In this document: one piece after another, positions 1 through 5,542 of the stretch
Position numbering within the stretch: position 1 is the stretch's first letter
Layout: every line of letters starts with the position of its first letter
From: Actinomyces viscosus
GTDB lineage: Bacteria > Bacteroidota > Bacteroidia > Flavobacteriales_D > Crocinitomicaceae
Length of the DNA: 5,542 nt
Assembly (NCBI GenBank): GCA_943326975.2
Contig: CALPVI020000145.1
Location: 1-5,542 of the forward strand
Reading direction: 5' to 3'
Notes under the pieces: model-generated
The model's database searches: none
What the model was told of the DNA's origin: nothing
Seen by the model: only the letters and a program-made list of their open reading frames with translations
Program-made: the position numbers and the translations under genes

Positions 1-125
1 AAGTATACGATGAAATTCAAACAAACACGCAAATCGATTTGACAAATTTAGCATCAGGTATGTATTTAATGCTCTTAAAAACAGAAGAAAAGGAACTTAA
101 CAAAATTAACTTACTCATAGATTAG
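1..125 (+). CDS. C-terminal fragment of a probable type IX secretion cargo protein (sorting domain)
   Basis: The 5' part of this gene lies outside the window. Reading from base 3 gives 40 codons up to a TAG at 123-125. The visible tail contains IDLTNLASGMYLMLLKTEE and ends INLLID. This resembles the type A C-terminal sorting domain of Bacteroidota type IX cargo: a hydrophobic strand, then L-x-S-G-x-Y followed by alternating hydrophobic residues, a short charged turn, and a final hydrophobic strand close to the C-terminus. In known cargo this domain directs the protein through the outer membrane by the type IX system and is cleaved off. The function of the mature protein cannot be inferred because its main domain is missing. 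The gene converges on the DUF4249 gene, with 92 bp between the two stop codons. No hairpin terminator is visible after the stop. The sorting-domain call rests on pattern recognition over 40 residues only. Confidence 0.72.
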   Translation, partial: VYDEIQTNTQIDLTNLASGMYLMLLKTEEKELNKINLLID

Positions 126-164
126 CTATTAAAATCTAACTCCAATCATTCAAATTTCAATTCA

Positions 165-220
165 CTAACTCACTCTCACTCTCACTCTCAACCTTAACCT
201 CAATCTCAACCTCAACCTCA
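165..220. repeat. Degenerate hexanucleotide tandem repeat between convergent genes
   Basis: Nine consecutive 6-base units run from 165 to 218 on the plus strand: CTAACT, CACTCT three times, CAACCT, TAACCT, CAATCT, and CAACCT twice. A partial unit CAATAA follows. The consensus is CAMYCT, and on the minus strand the units read like GGTTGA or GAGTGA. The array overlaps the stop codon of the DUF4249 gene and fills more than half of the gap to the plus-strand gene. The left units (CACTCT) and right units (CAACCT) form two homogeneous blocks, which fits expansion by replication slippage. No hairpin can form because one strand is nearly free of G. A role in transcription termination is possible but not shown. 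Confidence 0.85.
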
Positions 221-1057
221 ATAATCCCCCAAATCAAAATACTTTACATCTGGAAAATGAGTGTTAAAAAATCCATAACCATTTTTAATATTAGTGGGAT
301 AGTTTAAAGGCTCTAGATTTAATTCTGTAAAAATATTTCCATGTCCAATTCTGTAACCTAAATAATTAAAATAACCCTCATTGATATTCGAAAGAGTAAC
401 TACTATGCTATCTTTATGGTATAATTCAGGAAGTTTAATTTTATTCTGATAAACATGATCAAATTCTTTATCTGAAACAAGTAATGTTTTAGCCAATGTA
501 TTATTACCATTGTTAAAATAATTAACGATATCTGCACCCACAGATGTAGGTTGTTTTTTATAGAAATTTAATAAATACCAATTTTCTGTTGCATTATTAT
601 CTGTGAAATTGATAGTAATATAAGTGGTAGTGTCTGTTTTTGTTTTTTCAATAGTTGGAATTACTGATGTGAATGCAACTTTTGGAAGCATGGTTGTTGT
701 CGAAGTGATCGTTTCATTACCAAATGTAGCTGTAAATTCATATTCACCATTTGTTTGAAATGCGGATGAATAACTTGCATAAATTCCTGGACTTAACTCG
801 TAAAAGTCAAACACTTGATTGTTAAATTTTAATTGTACTGATGCACCACTCACTAATAAGTTTTGAATTGAATCTACCGTATTTCCTTCTAGCATAGAAA
901 ATGATTTTGTTAGGGCTACAATCATTATGTTATCAGGAATAATATGTGTGAAAGCAACTAATTTCGGTGTAGCTGAATTAACATCTATATCGATTGATTT
1001 AGGTCTACAAGAACTAAACAATATAATTGATAAAAAAAGAAAAGAAATTATTTTCAT
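218..1057 (-). CDS. DUF4249 family outer-membrane-associated lipoprotein
   Basis: The product is 279 aa from the ATG at 1057. The frame stays open upstream to 1135, but that extension runs into the receptor gene. The inner ATG gives a proper lipoprotein signal: MKIISFLFLSIILFSSC, with Lys2, a hydrophobic core and a lipobox-like FSSC, so Cys17 would be the lipidated residue. The mature part matches the DUF4249 pattern: a hydrophobic strand at about residues 33-37, a GASVQL strand near 71-76, a GIY motif near 91-93, a GEYEFTATF strand near 104-112 and a polar TTTMLP segment ending at 125. Together these suggest an immunoglobulin-like beta domain, followed by a second beta-rich half. The length is within the family's usual range. 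The start lies 4 nt after the receptor stop, so co-transcription and probably coupled translation are expected. DUF4249 proteins are commonly encoded beside TonB-dependent receptors of this type. Their molecular role is not established, and a surface or periplasmic partner of the receptor is inference. The stop codon lies in a hexamer repeat. Confidence 0.85.
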   Translation of the reverse strand: MKIISFLFLSIILFSSCRPKSIDIDVNSATPKLVAFTHIIPDNIMIVALTKSFSMLEGNTVDSIQNLLVSGASVQLKFNNQVFDFYELSPGIYASYSSAFQTNGEYEFTATFGNETITSTTTMLPKVAFTSVIPTIEKTKTDTTTYITINFTDNNATENWYLLNFYKKQPTSVGADIVNYFNNGNNTLAKTLLVSDKEFDHVYQNKIKLPELYHKDSIVVTLSNINEGYFNYLGYRIGHGNIFTELNLEPLNYPTNIKNGYGFFNTHFPDVKYFDLGDY

Positions 1058-1061
1058 AGTT

Positions 1062-3356
1062 TTAAAATTTAAAGTTATATCCGATTGAAGGAATAAAACC
1101 AAATAGTCCTGGTTGTGTATATTTAAAAGATCCATCAGGATTAGAGACTAATTGAATTTGAAAAGGGGTAGCTCGATTGTAGACATTGTAAGCACCTAAA
1201 TGCCATTCAGAGCTATATTTTTTATTTTCTTTAGGTTTGTTTTTAATAATGAAATTGATATCCAAACGATGTGAAGTAGACATTCTAACAGAATTTCTTT
1301 CTGCATAGATTGGAATTATATCTACTCCAGTTAAACCAGCATTGGGCATAAAGTATTGGCCAATAATAGGAGTGAAACGAGCACCTGAACTTAAATCAAA
1401 AATAGCAGAAACAGATAATCGTTTTGAAATAGTGCAAATGCCTACGATAGTTAAATAATGTCTTCGGTCATATTTTGCCCAAAAGGCATTTCCATTGTTT
1501 AGTTCTTCAAACTTTCGTTTAGTAAAAGACAATGTGTATCCAATCCATCCTGTAATTCTTCCTTCATCTTTCTTGATTAGTAATTCACTTCCAGTACTCC
1601 AACCTTTACCTTGAATTAATAAATCTTCAAATTTGTCGTTTAATATAAGCTGACTTCCCTCTTTGTATTCGGTTAAGTTTTGCATGTACTTATAGTAGCC
1701 TTCAATAACGATGTAAGATTTTAATTTAGGTAAATTAAGTGTGTAGGATAAAGCAACTTGATCTGCAACTTGAGGTTTTATTTTTTGAGAGACAGGATAC
1801 CATAAGTCAGTAGGTAGTGCGAATGAACTACTTGAAACGCGATGCATAAATTGGTACATTCTGGAATACGAAAATTTTACTGCTTGCTTTTCGTTGATTT
1901 GAAAAGCTAGGTTCATTCTTGGAGAAATACCAAAATAAACTTTATTTTTCACAAAACTTTGTGGGAGAGATAAACCTCCATCAATTTTCCATCGTGTTGA
2001 AAGAGTATGTTTTATGTCAATGTATGCATTTGTTTCAACAGTTGAAATTAAAGCACCTTTTTTGTTTTCTAAAAATTCTGAAATTTCACCACTTGTGCTA
2101 ACTGCATTAGGTCTAAATCTGTGGTTAGTTAGTTGAAGTCCATAATTCAATTTCGTATCATTGCTTTTAAATAATTGAAAATCATATTTAAATCCAATAT
2201 CTTCTACAGCACTTTTGATTAATAGATTGTTTTCAAAAAAACTGCCACGTATATCGTATTTAAATTGAGTGTGAATGAACGATAAATTAGCAAATAATTT
2301 TTGATTGAAAATATGGCTCCATCTAGCAGTTTGTGTAAAATTACCTAATTGATAACCGAATCCTAAAGCACTTGATGTATCAGCGCTATCACCTTTGAAT
2401 TTAAGAACATCATTACCAAAATAACTACTAAGAAATAATTTATTGTTTTTGGATAGGTTAATGTGAATCTTTGCGTTTAAATCATAAAAGTAAAAAGGTA
2501 TGTTTTGACCAACTAATTTAAAAACTTTGTCAATGTAAGATCTTCTTCCAGCAATCATAAAGGAGGCTTTATCTTTCCATAATGGACCTTCTAACATTAA
2601 TCGCGATGAAAGCATACCGATTCCACCATTTGCATTAAACTTTGTTTTATCACCATCAATAGTTCTGATATCGGTAATGGAAGATAGTCGACCAGAGTAG
2701 GAGGAGGGGAAGCCTCCTTTGTAAATAGTCATTTCTTTAATAACATCAGGATTGAAAACAGAAAAGAACCCAAATAAATGCCCTGGATTATAAACGGTTG
2801 CCTCATCTACTAAAATTAAATTTTGATCTCCATCGCCTCCTCTAACAAAGAAATTTGTACCTCCTTCTGTACCTCTATTGATACCGGGTAACAATTGAGC
2901 TACTTTCAAAACATCTGTTTCACCTCCAATGGCAGGAAGAGCTTTTGCTTCTTTTATATTTAAGCGAATGACAGAGATTTCAGTATTCTTAACTAATTCT
3001 TCACCTTGTGATTTTTTTGCTTTAATTACGACTTCTTCAATTGCTTTTTCATTGGGTTTTGACATGAAAAAATCTTCCTGTACTGAAGCGTTTCCATTAA
3101 TTTCAATTGACGTGGTTGTTAAACCCGAAGCAGAAAATTCAATCGTATATTTTTCTTTTTTAGGTACTTGTATTGAGAAAAAGCCATATTCATTTGTCAA
3201 TACGCCTTGGTTGATTTCTTTAACATATACTTTAGAAAAAAGGAGTACTTCTTTGTTTTCAGGATCTTTTAAATAACCAGAAATAGTTATTAAAACTTCT
3301 TGAGAATAACCAATAATTGATAAGAATAAAAAAAATACAACTATAAAAAACTTCAT
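1062..3356 (-). CDS. TonB-dependent receptor with carboxypeptidase-like regulatory domain
   Basis: The product is a 764-aa outer-membrane beta-barrel transporter, energised by the TonB/ExbBD complex in known family members. Residues 1-18 form a signal peptide (MKFFIVVFFLFLSIIGYS) with likely cleavage before Gln19. About residues 22-98 form the carboxypeptidase-regulatory-like beta-sandwich, with the typical GVLTNEYGFFSIQVP strand pair near 51-65. An IEEVVIKA segment (106-113) is the usual linker before the plug. The plug spans about 130-235 and includes FFVRGGDGDQNLILVDEA (169-186), the YNPGHLFGFFSVFNPDVIKE stretch (189-208) and YKGGFPSSYSGRLSS (212-226). The rest is a barrel of alternating aromatic strands ending in GYNFKF with the C-terminal Phe typical of outer-membrane proteins. 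The length is normal and no frameshift is seen. It is the first gene of a two-gene operon with the DUF4249 lipoprotein. The substrate cannot be read from the sequence. It is not an obvious SusC, since it lacks a SusD-like neighbour and is shorter than usual SusC proteins (about 1000 aa). Confidence 0.92.
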   Translation of the reverse strand: MKFFIVVFFLFLSIIGYSQEVLITISGYLKDPENKEVLLFSKVYVKEINQGVLTNEYGFFSIQVPKKEKYTIEFSASGLTTTSIEINGNASVQEDFFMSKPNEKAIEEVVIKAKKSQGEELVKNTEISVIRLNIKEAKALPAIGGETDVLKVAQLLPGINRGTEGGTNFFVRGGDGDQNLILVDEATVYNPGHLFGFFSVFNPDVIKEMTIYKGGFPSSYSGRLSSITDIRTIDGDKTKFNANGGIGMLSSRLMLEGPLWKDKASFMIAGRRSYIDKVFKLVGQNIPFYFYDLNAKIHINLSKNNKLFLSSYFGNDVLKFKGDSADTSSALGFGYQLGNFTQTARWSHIFNQKLFANLSFIHTQFKYDIRGSFFENNLLIKSAVEDIGFKYDFQLFKSNDTKLNYGLQLTNHRFRPNAVSTSGEISEFLENKKGALISTVETNAYIDIKHTLSTRWKIDGGLSLPQSFVKNKVYFGISPRMNLAFQINEKQAVKFSYSRMYQFMHRVSSSSFALPTDLWYPVSQKIKPQVADQVALSYTLNLPKLKSYIVIEGYYKYMQNLTEYKEGSQLILNDKFEDLLIQGKGWSTGSELLIKKDEGRITGWIGYTLSFTKRKFEELNNGNAFWAKYDRRHYLTIVGICTISKRLSVSAIFDLSSGARFTPIIGQYFMPNAGLTGVDIIPIYAERNSVRMSTSHRLDINFIIKNKPKENKKYSSEWHLGAYNVYNRATPFQIQLVSNPDGSFKYTQPGLFGFIPSIGYNFKF

Positions 3357-3527
3357 ATAAATATGTATAATACGCTTTTATGACCTACTAACAAACGAAA
3401 AGTTACAAGACTTATTCTATTTAATAAATTTAATCACAATATTTATTAGCAATTTTCGATAATTAGTTATTGTTAGATATGTTCCACAAAGTGAAAATTG
3501 ATTATGAAAGATTTAAAAGGTAAATAG

Positions 3528-3535
3528 CAAAAGTA
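3528..3535 (-). promoter_or_regulatory. Candidate -7 element for the receptor-lipoprotein operon
   Basis: On the minus strand this reads TACTTTTG, a full match to TAnnTTTG, the -7 consensus of the primary sigma factor in Bacteroidota. No TTG (-33 element) is present at the expected 17-23 bp upstream, which lowers confidence. If real, transcription would start near 3522 and leave a leader of about 165 nt before the receptor ATG. A weaker match nearer the gene is TTCGTTTG at 3399-3392, with one mismatch. Confidence 0.25.
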
Positions 3536-3587
3536 GTTTGTAATTTTATTTATTTGTTTGCTCTTTATTATTTAAAGAAGTGAACTT

Positions 3588-3644
3588 AAAAAGAAAAAGG
3601 AGGTGATAAAAAGAGTTCAATTTGAATCAATTTACACACCTCCT
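3588..3644 (-). terminator. Intrinsic terminator of the fumarase gene
   Basis: Read on the minus strand, AGGAGGTG (3644-3637) pairs perfectly with CACCTCCT (3605-3598) to form an 8-bp GC-rich stem. It is followed directly by a U-rich run, TTTTTCTTTTT (3597-3587). The loop is 31 nt and holds a weak inner TTCA/TGAA pairing. The stem begins 28 nt after the fumarase TAA. The structure faces the correct way to end fumarase transcription and separate it from the receptor operon. The long loop is unusual for an intrinsic terminator, but the stem and U-tract are textbook. The stem sequence equals a Shine-Dalgarno/anti-Shine-Dalgarno pair. Confidence 0.75.
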
Positions 3645-3672
3645 AAGAGTTTTGTTATTATTAGAATTTTAA

Positions 3673-5277
3673 TTATAAATTCTCAAAAAAGTCATTTCCT
3701 TTATCATCTGTAATAATGAATGCTGGGAAATTTTTAATAGTAATTTTACGAACTGCTTCCATACCCATTTCTTCGAAATCGACAACTTCAACAGATGTAA
3801 TATTTTCTTTCGCTAAAATTGCAGCAGGACCACCAATTGAACCTAAATAGAAGCCGCCATATTTGTTACAAGCATTTGTAACATCTTTCGAACGGTTTCC
3901 TTTTGCTAACATGATCATACTTCCACCTAAACTTTGGAATTGATCTACATATGAATCCATTCTTCCTGCTGTTGTAGGGCCAAAACTTCCTGAAGGCATT
4001 CCTTCTGGTGTTTTAGCAGGACCAGCATAATAAACTGGGTGATTTTTAAAATAGTCAGGCATTGGTTTTCCTGCATCAATCAATTCTTTGATTTTAGCAT
4101 GAGCCATATCCCTTGCTACGATCAAAGTACCATTTAACTTCAAACGAGTTTTAATAGGATATTTTGATAATTCAGCTAAAACTTCACTCATCGGTCTGTC
4201 CAAATTGATTTCAACTGGAGCTTCTAAATGTGGAGGAGTTTCAGGTAACAATCTTCTTGGGTTTTTCTCTAATTGCTCAACAAATAAACCTTCTTTCGTG
4301 ATTTTTGCTTTTATATTTCTATCAGCTGAACAAGAAACACCTAATCCAACTGGACAAGATGCAGCATGACGAGGTAAACGAATTACACGAACATCATGTG
4401 TAAAGTATTTTCCACCAAATTGTGCACCGATTGTACTTTCTTGACAAATTTTTTGAACTCTTTTTTCCCATTCTAAATCACGAAACGCTTGACCACCCAT
4501 ATTTCCTTCTGTTGGTAGTTCATCAAAATATCCAGCAGATGCTTTTTTAACAGCAGCCAAATTTGCTTCAGCAGATGTTCCACCTATCACAAATGCTAAA
4601 TGATAAGGAGGACAAGCAGAAGTTCCTAAATCTTTAATTTTTTCTTTTACAAATTCTTCCAACGAACTATCATTCAATAATGACTTAGTTTTTTGATACA
4701 AGAATGTTTTGTTTGCAGAACCTCCACCTTTTGCTAAAAATAAGAATTCATAAGAAGCTCCTTTCTTTGCGTAAATATCAATTTGAGCTGGTAAGTTAGA
4801 ACCTGAATTTTTTTCATCAAACATCGTTAAAGGAACAACTTGAGAAAAACGTAAATTACGTTCTTGGTATGTATTAAAAATTCCTTTTGATAAGTATTCT
4901 GAATCATCAACACCTGTGTAGACATTTTCACCTTTTTTTCCCATTACAATTGCAGTACCAGTATCCTGACAAGAAGGTAATTGACCTTCAGCAGCTACAG
5001 TTGCATTTTGTAATAAATTATAAGCAACAAAACGGTCATTATCAGTTGCTTCAGGATCACTTAAAATAGCATTTAATTTCTCCAAATGAGAAGTTCTCAA
5101 ATAAAAAGAAACATCAGTCATTGCCTCTTGCGCCAACAACTCTAATCCTTTAGGATCAACAATTAAAATTTCTCTGTCTCCTAATTTTTCAACTTTCACA
5201 TAATCCGAAGATATTTTGCGGTATTCCGTATTGTCTCTCAATAAAGGATACGGATCTTGATAAAAAAAATCTGCCAT
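3673..5277 (-). CDS. fumA: Class I fumarate hydratase, iron-sulfur dependent
   Basis: This enzyme reversibly hydrates fumarate to S-malate in the TCA cycle in the cytoplasm. The 534-aa length fits the single-chain class I form (FumA/FumB type), with an N-terminal alpha part to about residue 345 and a C-terminal beta part. The three cysteines expected to hold the [4Fe-4S] cluster are present: Cys103 in PSCQDTG, Cys222 in SACPPYHL and Cys316 in GVSCSADRN. Residues matching the substrate pocket of the Leishmania class I enzyme, by constant offset from memory, are Gln104, Asp105, Arg143, Gly186, Arg389, Thr435, Thr436, Arg439 and Lys459. The segment SFGPTTAGRMDSYVDQFQ (431-448) is a family hallmark. 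All key residues are intact, so the enzyme should be active and, as known for the class, sensitive to oxygen and superoxide. The ATG at 5277 begins MADFFYQDPYPLL, a normal start for the family. It appears monocistronic, with a candidate promoter just upstream and its own terminator. The symbol denotes the family only; fumB would fit equally. Confidence 0.97.
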   Translation of the reverse strand: MADFFYQDPYPLLRDNTEYRKISSDYVKVEKLGDREILIVDPKGLELLAQEAMTDVSFYLRTSHLEKLNAILSDPEATDNDRFVAYNLLQNATVAAEGQLPSCQDTGTAIVMGKKGENVYTGVDDSEYLSKGIFNTYQERNLRFSQVVPLTMFDEKNSGSNLPAQIDIYAKKGASYEFLFLAKGGGSANKTFLYQKTKSLLNDSSLEEFVKEKIKDLGTSACPPYHLAFVIGGTSAEANLAAVKKASAGYFDELPTEGNMGGQAFRDLEWEKRVQKICQESTIGAQFGGKYFTHDVRVIRLPRHAASCPVGLGVSCSADRNIKAKITKEGLFVEQLEKNPRRLLPETPPHLEAPVEINLDRPMSEVLAELSKYPIKTRLKLNGTLIVARDMAHAKIKELIDAGKPMPDYFKNHPVYYAGPAKTPEGMPSGSFGPTTAGRMDSYVDQFQSLGGSMIMLAKGNRSKDVTNACNKYGGFYLGSIGGPAAILAKENITSVEVVDFEEMGMEAVRKITIKNFPAFIITDDKGNDFFENL

Positions 5278-5311
5278 AATACAAAGGTTTCTATACGTTT
5301 TTGAAACTGAG

Positions 5312-5319
5312 CAAAAATA
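5312..5319 (-). promoter_or_regulatory. Candidate -7 promoter element of fumarase
   Basis: The minus strand reads TATTTTTG, a full match to the Bacteroidota TAnnTTTG -7 consensus. Transcription would begin near 5306, giving a leader of about 29 nt. No TTG is found at the usual -33 spacing; that place is taken by the left arm of the first hairpin repeat. An A-tract of nine lies just upstream of the -7 element on this strand and might help promoter opening. A second near match, AACCTTTG at 5289-5282, is too close to the start codon to be likely. Confidence 0.4.
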
Positions 5320-5334
5320 ACATTTTTTTTTAAC

Positions 5335-5369
5335 TCTTCCCCCTTCGGAGGGGGCTAGGGGGAGGAAAA
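5335..5369 (+). repeat. Hairpin repeat copy A
   Basis: This element has one C-strand (CCCCC, 5339-5343) and two G-strands (5350-5354 and 5358-5362) followed by AGGAAAA. An inner hairpin pairs 5339-5344 with 5349-5354 (6 bp, loop TCGG). An alternative outer hairpin pairs 5335-5343 with 5358-5366 (9 bp including one G-T wobble). The two cannot form together. No U-tract follows on either strand, so it is not a standard terminator. It shares its layout with copy C, which lies in the opposite orientation. Similar C/G-rich intergenic repeats are, to my knowledge, common in Bacteroidota genomes, but this family has not been searched. Confidence 0.75.
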
Positions 5370-5400
5370 CAACAAATTTTATCCTAAATAATTTTCTTCA

Positions 5401-5451
5401 TTCCTTCGGAGGGTTTATTCCAACGTATCGAAAGGGTTTAAAAGGAGGAAG
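5401..5451 (+). repeat. Degenerate hairpin repeat copy B
   Basis: It shares CCTTCGGAGG (5403-5412) with copy A (5342-5351, where the first bases are also C) and ends in AAGGAGGAAG like the right edge of A. The outer arms, 5401-5407 and 5444-5450, can still pair over 7 bp with one wobble, but the interior has grown to 36 nt. Inside, TCGGAGGGTTTA (5406-5417) is echoed by TCGAAAGGGTTTA (5428-5440), which suggests a local duplication. It looks like a decayed member of the same family. Confidence 0.5.
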
Positions 5452-5506
5452 ATTTTTTTAACCTAACTAAAATGAATGTATAATCTAATATTCTTATGTT
5501 TAAAAC

Positions 5507-5542
5507 TATTTTCCTCTCCCTCAATCCCTCTCCAAAGAGGGA
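5507..5542 (-). repeat. Hairpin repeat copy C, inverted and cut by the window end
   Basis: Read on the minus strand from 5542, this copy has TCCCTC, then TTTGGAG, then two G-strands GAGGGA (5530-5525 and 5522-5517), then GAGGAAAA. This is the same order as copy A. The inner hairpin pairs 5525-5531 with 5536-5542 (7 bp, loop CCAA). The same C-strand could instead pair with the second GAGGGA. The outer left arm would lie beyond 5542, so the copy is incomplete. Its orientation is opposite to copy A. Confidence 0.7.

Larger units (their letters stand above)
3357..3672. other. 316-bp intergenic region between fumarase and the receptor gene
   Basis: This gene-free stretch lies upstream of the receptor start and downstream of the fumarase stop, both on the minus strand. 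Its right end holds the fumarase terminator (3588-3644). The remaining 230 bp or so are very AT-rich and should contain the receptor promoter. The best -7 candidate is TACTTTTG at 3535-3528, while 3357-3527 shows no strong hairpin, repeat or RNA gene that I can recognise. No convincing small open frame with a start codon and plausible leader was found on either strand. Confidence 0.7.
5278..5542. other. Gene-free right end with promoter and hairpin repeats
   Basis: No open frame of credible length starts or ends here on either strand. The stretch holds the candidate fumarase -7 element (5312-5319), a run of nine T (5323-5331), and three related C/G-rich repeat copies at 5335-5369, 5401-5451 and 5507-5542. 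The last is cut by the window end. The G- and C-rich repeats stand out sharply from the AT-rich sequence between them. Confidence 0.8.

Noticed and set aside
165..220. CRISPR array or G-quadruplex in the hexamer repeat
   Set aside because: The units are only 6 bases with no spacers, so it is not CRISPR. The minus strand has GG pairs only, with uneven loops, so a stable quadruplex is unlikely.
1058..1135. Longer N-terminus for the DUF4249 protein starting at 1135
   Set aside because: It would overlap the receptor's last 25 codons and bury the lipoprotein signal 26 residues inside. The ATG at 1057 gives a complete signal with Lys2, a hydrophobic core and Cys17.
1919..2101. Plus-strand open frame of 60 codons
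   Set aside because: It lies wholly inside the receptor gene on the opposite strand and has biased composition with no recognisable domain.
2929..3276. Plus-strand open frame of 115 codons
   Set aside because: It is antisense to the receptor's regulatory domain and plug, which are clearly coding; the frame is an antisense shadow with no family match that I recognise.
3598..3672. Shine-Dalgarno AGGAGGTG at 3598-3605 driving a plus-strand small gene
   Set aside because: No ATG or GTG follows at normal spacing. The first TTG (3622) is 18 nt from AGGAGG and opens only a short frame, and the motif is explained as a terminator arm.
4887..5069. Plus-strand open frame of 60 codons
   Set aside because: It is antisense to the highly conserved fumarase coding sequence, and its translation is rich in His and Gln as expected of a shadow frame.
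5335..5369. Repeat copy A as an intrinsic terminator
   Set aside because: No T-run follows the hairpin on either strand. The nine-T run lies before it on the plus strand, the wrong side for termination.

Overview
The window is AT-rich DNA that looks like a member of Bacteroidota, most likely class Flavobacteriia or a close relative. The evidence is the gene content: a C-terminal tail of the type IX secretion sorting kind, a TonB-dependent receptor with an N-terminal carboxypeptidase-like regulatory domain, a DUF4249 lipoprotein, and promoter -7 candidates of the TAnnTTTG type. Genus and species cannot be told from this stretch.

Layout from left to right: the last 40 codons of a plus-strand gene for a probable secreted type IX cargo protein end at 125. 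A short intergenic gap follows and holds a hexanucleotide repeat. All other genes are on the minus strand. The DUF4249 lipoprotein (218-1057) lies 4 nt downstream of the TonB-dependent receptor (1062-3356), and the two form a tight two-gene operon. A 316-bp gap (3357-3672) separates the receptor from the class I fumarate hydratase (3673-5277). This gap holds a clear intrinsic terminator for the fumarase and should also hold the receptor promoter. The right end (5278-5542) has no gene. It carries a candidate fumarase promoter and three related C/G-rich hairpin repeats.

The genes serve two unrelated purposes. Fumarase is a core TCA-cycle enzyme. The receptor and lipoprotein form an outer-membrane pair, inferred to take up an unidentified substrate or to act in surface assembly. 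No defence system, CRISPR array, prophage or insertion sequence is visible.

Most of the window is ordinary. The unusual parts are non-coding: a hexamer array that gives the DUF4249 gene nine in-frame stop codons, a fumarase terminator whose stem matches the 16S anti-Shine-Dalgarno tail paired to its complement, and a three-copy repeat family built as one C-strand facing two competing G-strands.
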